NCBI RefSeq assembly: GCF_017815535.1
Contig: NZ_CP072596.1
Coordinates: forward strand, 2,263,614 to 2,327,613
Length of the DNA: 64,000 nucleotides
Reading direction: 5' to 3'
DNA from: Tessaracoccus sp. MC1865
Lineage (GTDB): Bacteria > Actinomycetota > Actinomycetes > Propionibacteriales > Propionibacteriaceae
Part shown: in pieces, positions 61,875-64,000 of the stretch
Position numbering within the stretch: position 1 is the first letter of the stretch
How the letters are laid out: each line of letters starts with the position of its first letter
The notes under the pieces: model-generated
Database searches by the model: none
Told to the model about the DNA's origin: nothing
The model's input: the letters and a program-made list of their open reading frames with translations, nothing else
Position numbers and translations under genes: made by a program

Positions 61875-62477
61875 ATGCACGGCCTAGGTCCCACTCGTAC
61901 CCGCGTTCTGTCACTCCTGCAGTCGGCCAGCGGGCCATTGACCGTGGGCGCCGTGGCCCAGCAACTGGACCTGCACAAGAACTCGGCCAGGTTCCACCTC
62001 GACGCCCTGGTCGACTCCGGTTTCGCGGAGCGCTCCACGCAGCCCAGCGGCCGCACCGGCCGCCCGCCGCTGCTCTACTCCGCCACCAGCGAGTCCCCCA
62101 CCATCGGCAACACGCACCTCCTGGAACTGGCCAACGCTCTGCTGGGCGAGTTCGTCGCCCCGGAGAGCGACGGCCCCGAAAGGGCCCGGCACGCCGGCAA
62201 GAGTTGGGGCGCACGGTCCCGCGACCCCGAGGCGCTGGATGTCGAGGGCCTCAAAGCCCACCTCAGCCAGCGAGGCTTCGGCGTGCTGACCACGGAGGAC
62301 TCGCTGACGTTCACCCGCTGCCCGTTCCGCGAGGTCATCGATGTCGACCAGCTGCCGCTGGTCTGCTCCGTACACCAGGGCCTGCTGGACGGCATCACCG
62401 AGGGCTCCCGGTTCACCGTGGGCCACCTCGAGGTGGGCCCACGGGTCTGCCGGGCAGCGCTCAGCGTCGACGCCTAG
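61875..62477 (+). CDS. HTH transcriptional regulator with cysteine-containing C-terminal domain
   Basis: A protein of 200 residues. The N-terminal winged helix (about residues 5-75) has LTVGAVAQQLDLHKNSARFH then LDALVDSGF and a wing with GRTGRPPLLY, as in ArsR/SufR-like regulators. The C-terminal half has cysteines in FTRCPFREV (around 149), PLVCSVHQGLL (around 164) and GPRVCRAALS (around 194), a spacing that recalls Fe-S-binding SufR-type regulators, though only three such cysteines are seen. Divergent from moaA, it is the best candidate to control the moa-nar genes. Ligand and DNA site are not known. Confidence 0.78.
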   Translation: MHGLGPTRTRVLSLLQSASGPLTVGAVAQQLDLHKNSARFHLDALVDSGFAERSTQPSGRTGRPPLLYSATSESPTIGNTHLLELANALLGEFVAPESDGPERARHAGKSWGARSRDPEALDVEGLKAHLSQRGFGVLTTEDSLTFTRCPFREVIDVDQLPLVCSVHQGLLDGITEGSRFTVGHLEVGPRVCRAALSVDA

Positions 62478-62486
62478 GCCTTCTGC

Positions 62487-62510
62487 GCCTCGCCCTTCTG
62501 GGCGAGAGGC
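62487..62510. terminator. Hairpin between regulator and malG
   Basis: CTCGCCC pairs with GGGCGAG over a TTCT loop in the gap of two convergent genes; there is no T-run. Confidence 0.45.
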
Positions 62511-62528
62511 CGACGGGGACCTGTGGCG

Positions 62529-63416
62529 TCAGCCCTTCACGCCACCAGCCGTCAGGCCGGAGACGATGTACTTCTGGAGGTACATGAACAGCAGGATGAT
62601 CGGGATGGCGGCGATGACCGCGCCCGCCGCGAACAACCCCCACGGGGCGTTTCGCTCATCGGAACCCCAGACGTACAGGCCCACCGCCAGCGTGTAGTTC
62701 TCCGGGCGGGCCAGGATGACCTTGGCCAGGATGAACTCACCGTAGGAGCCGACGAAGCTGAGCAGGCCCACCACCGCGAGGATGGGCGTCACCAGCCGCA
62801 TGATGATGCCCCAGAACACCTGGGCATGCGTGGCTCCGTCGATCTTGGCGGCCTCGTCGATGTCCATCGGGATGGTGTTGAAGAAGCCGTACATCAGGAA
62901 GGTGTTGGCGCCCAGCGCGCCGCCCAGGTAGATGGCGATGAGCTGCAGGTGCGAGCCGATGCCGAGGATCGGGAAGATCTCGCCGAGGGTCAGCGCCAGC
63001 AGAAAGATGGCGATGAAGGCCAGCATCTGCGGGAACATCTGGATGATCAGCAGCGCCGTCAGCCCGCCACGGCGACCTCTGAACCGGAAGCGACTGAAGG
63101 CGTAGGCCGCGGCCGCGCCCATCAGCACGGTGCCGATGGCGGTCACCGAACTGACGAAGAACGAGTTGATCATCCACTTCGTGAAGTCCGTGGTGAACAG
63201 GCGCTCGTAGTGCACGCTGCTGAACGCTCGGAACAGCCGGTTGGAGCCCGTCAGGGTGCCGCCCGGGTTGAGCGAGGCCGACAGTACGTAGAGGATCGGG
63301 AACAGGCAGTAGGCGATCACCACCAGGGCGAGGATGTGCTTCCACCCCACTTGGCCCCACCAGCGGCCGCCGCGCAGGCGGGTGTCGTTGTCACCGTTGG
63401 CTAGCTTCCTGGCCAT
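62529..63416 (-). CDS. malG: Maltose-type ABC sugar permease
   Basis: A sugar ABC importer permease of 295 residues with six membrane segments and the cytoplasmic EAA loop DEAAKIDGATHAQVFWGIIM (around residue 205-224). The C-terminus YIVSGLTAGGVKG is the standard MalG ending. ATG 63416 shares a base with the malF stop (TGATG); a GTG three bases upstream is possible. The sugar is probably maltose or a maltodextrin, but related CUT1 importers for other oligosaccharides look alike, and the binding protein is outside the window. Confidence 0.9.
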   Translation of the reverse strand: MARKLANGDNDTRLRGGRWWGQVGWKHILALVVIAYCLFPILYVLSASLNPGGTLTGSNRLFRAFSSVHYERLFTTDFTKWMINSFFVSSVTAIGTVLMGAAAAYAFSRFRFRGRRGGLTALLIIQMFPQMLAFIAIFLLALTLGEIFPILGIGSHLQLIAIYLGGALGANTFLMYGFFNTIPMDIDEAAKIDGATHAQVFWGIIMRLVTPILAVVGLLSFVGSYGEFILAKVILARPENYTLAVGLYVWGSDERNAPWGLFAAGAVIAAIPIILLFMYLQKYIVSGLTAGGVKG

Positions 63417-64000
63417 CACATGATCTCCTCAAGCTTGCGGGTCTGGCGGAAGCCCAGCCACGAGATGAAGCCGACCACCACGAAGATGAGGATCGACATC
63501 GCGCTGGCCAGGCCGAACATCCGGTTGCCGCCCTCGAACGCGATGGCGTAGACCATCGAGATGAGGATGTCGGTCTCACCGATCGGCCACGGTGCGCCCG
63601 CATAGTTGGGCCCACCGCCGGTCAACATGAAGATCAGCGAGAAGTTGTTGAAGTTGAACGCGAAGCTCGCGATCAGCAGCGGAGCGACCGACACCAGCAG
63701 CAGGGGCAGGGTGATCGACCAGAACCGCCGCAGCGGACCCGCGCCGTCCACCACCGCGGCCTCGGTGAGCTCACCGGGAATGGACTGCAGCGCTCCGGTG
63801 GCCACCAGGAACATGTACGGGAAGCCCAACCAGAGGTTCACGCCCAGGATGGCCAGCTTCGCCATGGTGCCGTCCGTCAACCACGGGATGGCCGCCCCTC
63901 CCAGCAGCACCTCGTTGATGAAGCCGAAGTCGCGGTTCAACATGCCGCGCCAGACCAGCGCCGCGAGGAAGCCGGGGAAGGCGTAGGGAAGGATGAACAG
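63416..64000 (-). CDS. malF: Maltose-type ABC sugar permease MalF, 5' part beyond window
   Basis: The partner of MalG. 194 C-terminal residues are present; the frame stays open to the window edge (reading LFILPYAFPGFLAALVWRGM before the visible internal ATG), so the gene continues to the right. The EAA loop TEAAVVDGAGPLRRFWSITL (around 120 residues from the end) and the MalF-typical ATGALQSIPGEL are visible, as is SFAFNFNNFSLIFMLTGGGP. Coupled to malG by TGATG. Confidence 0.9.
   Translation of the reverse strand: MFILPYAFPGFLAALVWRGMLNRDFGFINEVLLGGAAIPWLTDGTMAKLAILGVNLWLGFPYMFLVATGALQSIPGELTEAAVVDGAGPLRRFWSITLPLLLVSVAPLLIASFAFNFNNFSLIFMLTGGGPNYAGAPWPIGETDILISMVYAIAFEGGNRMFGLASAMSILIFVVVGFISWLGFRQTRKLEEIM

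Overview
The window is high-GC, gene-dense DNA with no mobile elements. It looks like a chromosomal segment of an actinobacterium, most likely of the Propionibacteriaceae type. That placement is inferred from gene content and gene style, not from a database match. Supporting signs are the short actinobacterial MenE, a DUF3073 protein, a monomeric NADP isocitrate dehydrogenase, menaquinone as the quinone, and many leaderless start codons.

Positions 1-10.2 kb carry menaquinone biosynthesis. There is a 5'-truncated isochorismate synthase (menF) and the demethylmenaquinone methyltransferase menG, which is translationally coupled to a RecB-like nuclease. On the opposite strand is a tightly overlapped operon menE-menA-menC-menD. 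A two-gene ABC unit (ATPase plus large membrane protein) lies between menF and menG. Positions 10.2-15.3 kb hold a small PLDc_N membrane protein, an orphan DhaL, a sugar nucleotidyltransferase coupled to a galactokinase-type kinase, a CDF cation exporter and a 2-hydroxyacid dehydrogenase. Positions 15.4-25.6 kb hold a single-chain alpha-beta glycyl-tRNA synthetase, a patatin phospholipase, a tocopherol-cyclase-like protein, a CYTH-CHAD protein, tRNA-Lys, a membrane protein whose soluble part resembles an isolated GroEL apical domain, a secreted SH3b/M15-type protein with a structured leader, and tRNA-Glu, tRNA-Asp and tRNA-Phe.

Positions 25.6-43.9 kb contain an alpha/beta hydrolase, DUF3073, isocitrate dehydrogenase, a secreted GH10 xylanase behind two palindromic operator candidates, a DJ-1/PfpI protein, a YceI protein with an unusual tail, a four-gene FtsX/MacB-type ABC operon, an AEC transporter, and purF-purM.

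Positions 43.9-62.5 kb form a nitrate respiration and molybdenum cofactor island. It contains modABC (molybdate uptake), mog, moaC, a DUF488 gene, and a 12-gene same-strand run moaA-moaD-mobA-narG-narH-narJ-narI-narK1-narK2-moaE-moeB-moeA. A divergent HTH regulator with conserved-looking cysteines sits at its head. The island would import molybdate, build and insert the guanylated cofactor, import nitrate and export nitrite, and run NarGHI on the menaquinol made by the genes at the left end. The window ends in a maltose-type ABC sugar importer (malG and part of malF).

Recurrent architecture: at least fifteen genes have a TANNNT hexamer ending 6-7 bases before the start codon, which is the signature of leaderless mRNAs. 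No CRISPR array, insertion sequence, prophage gene or rRNA gene was seen.
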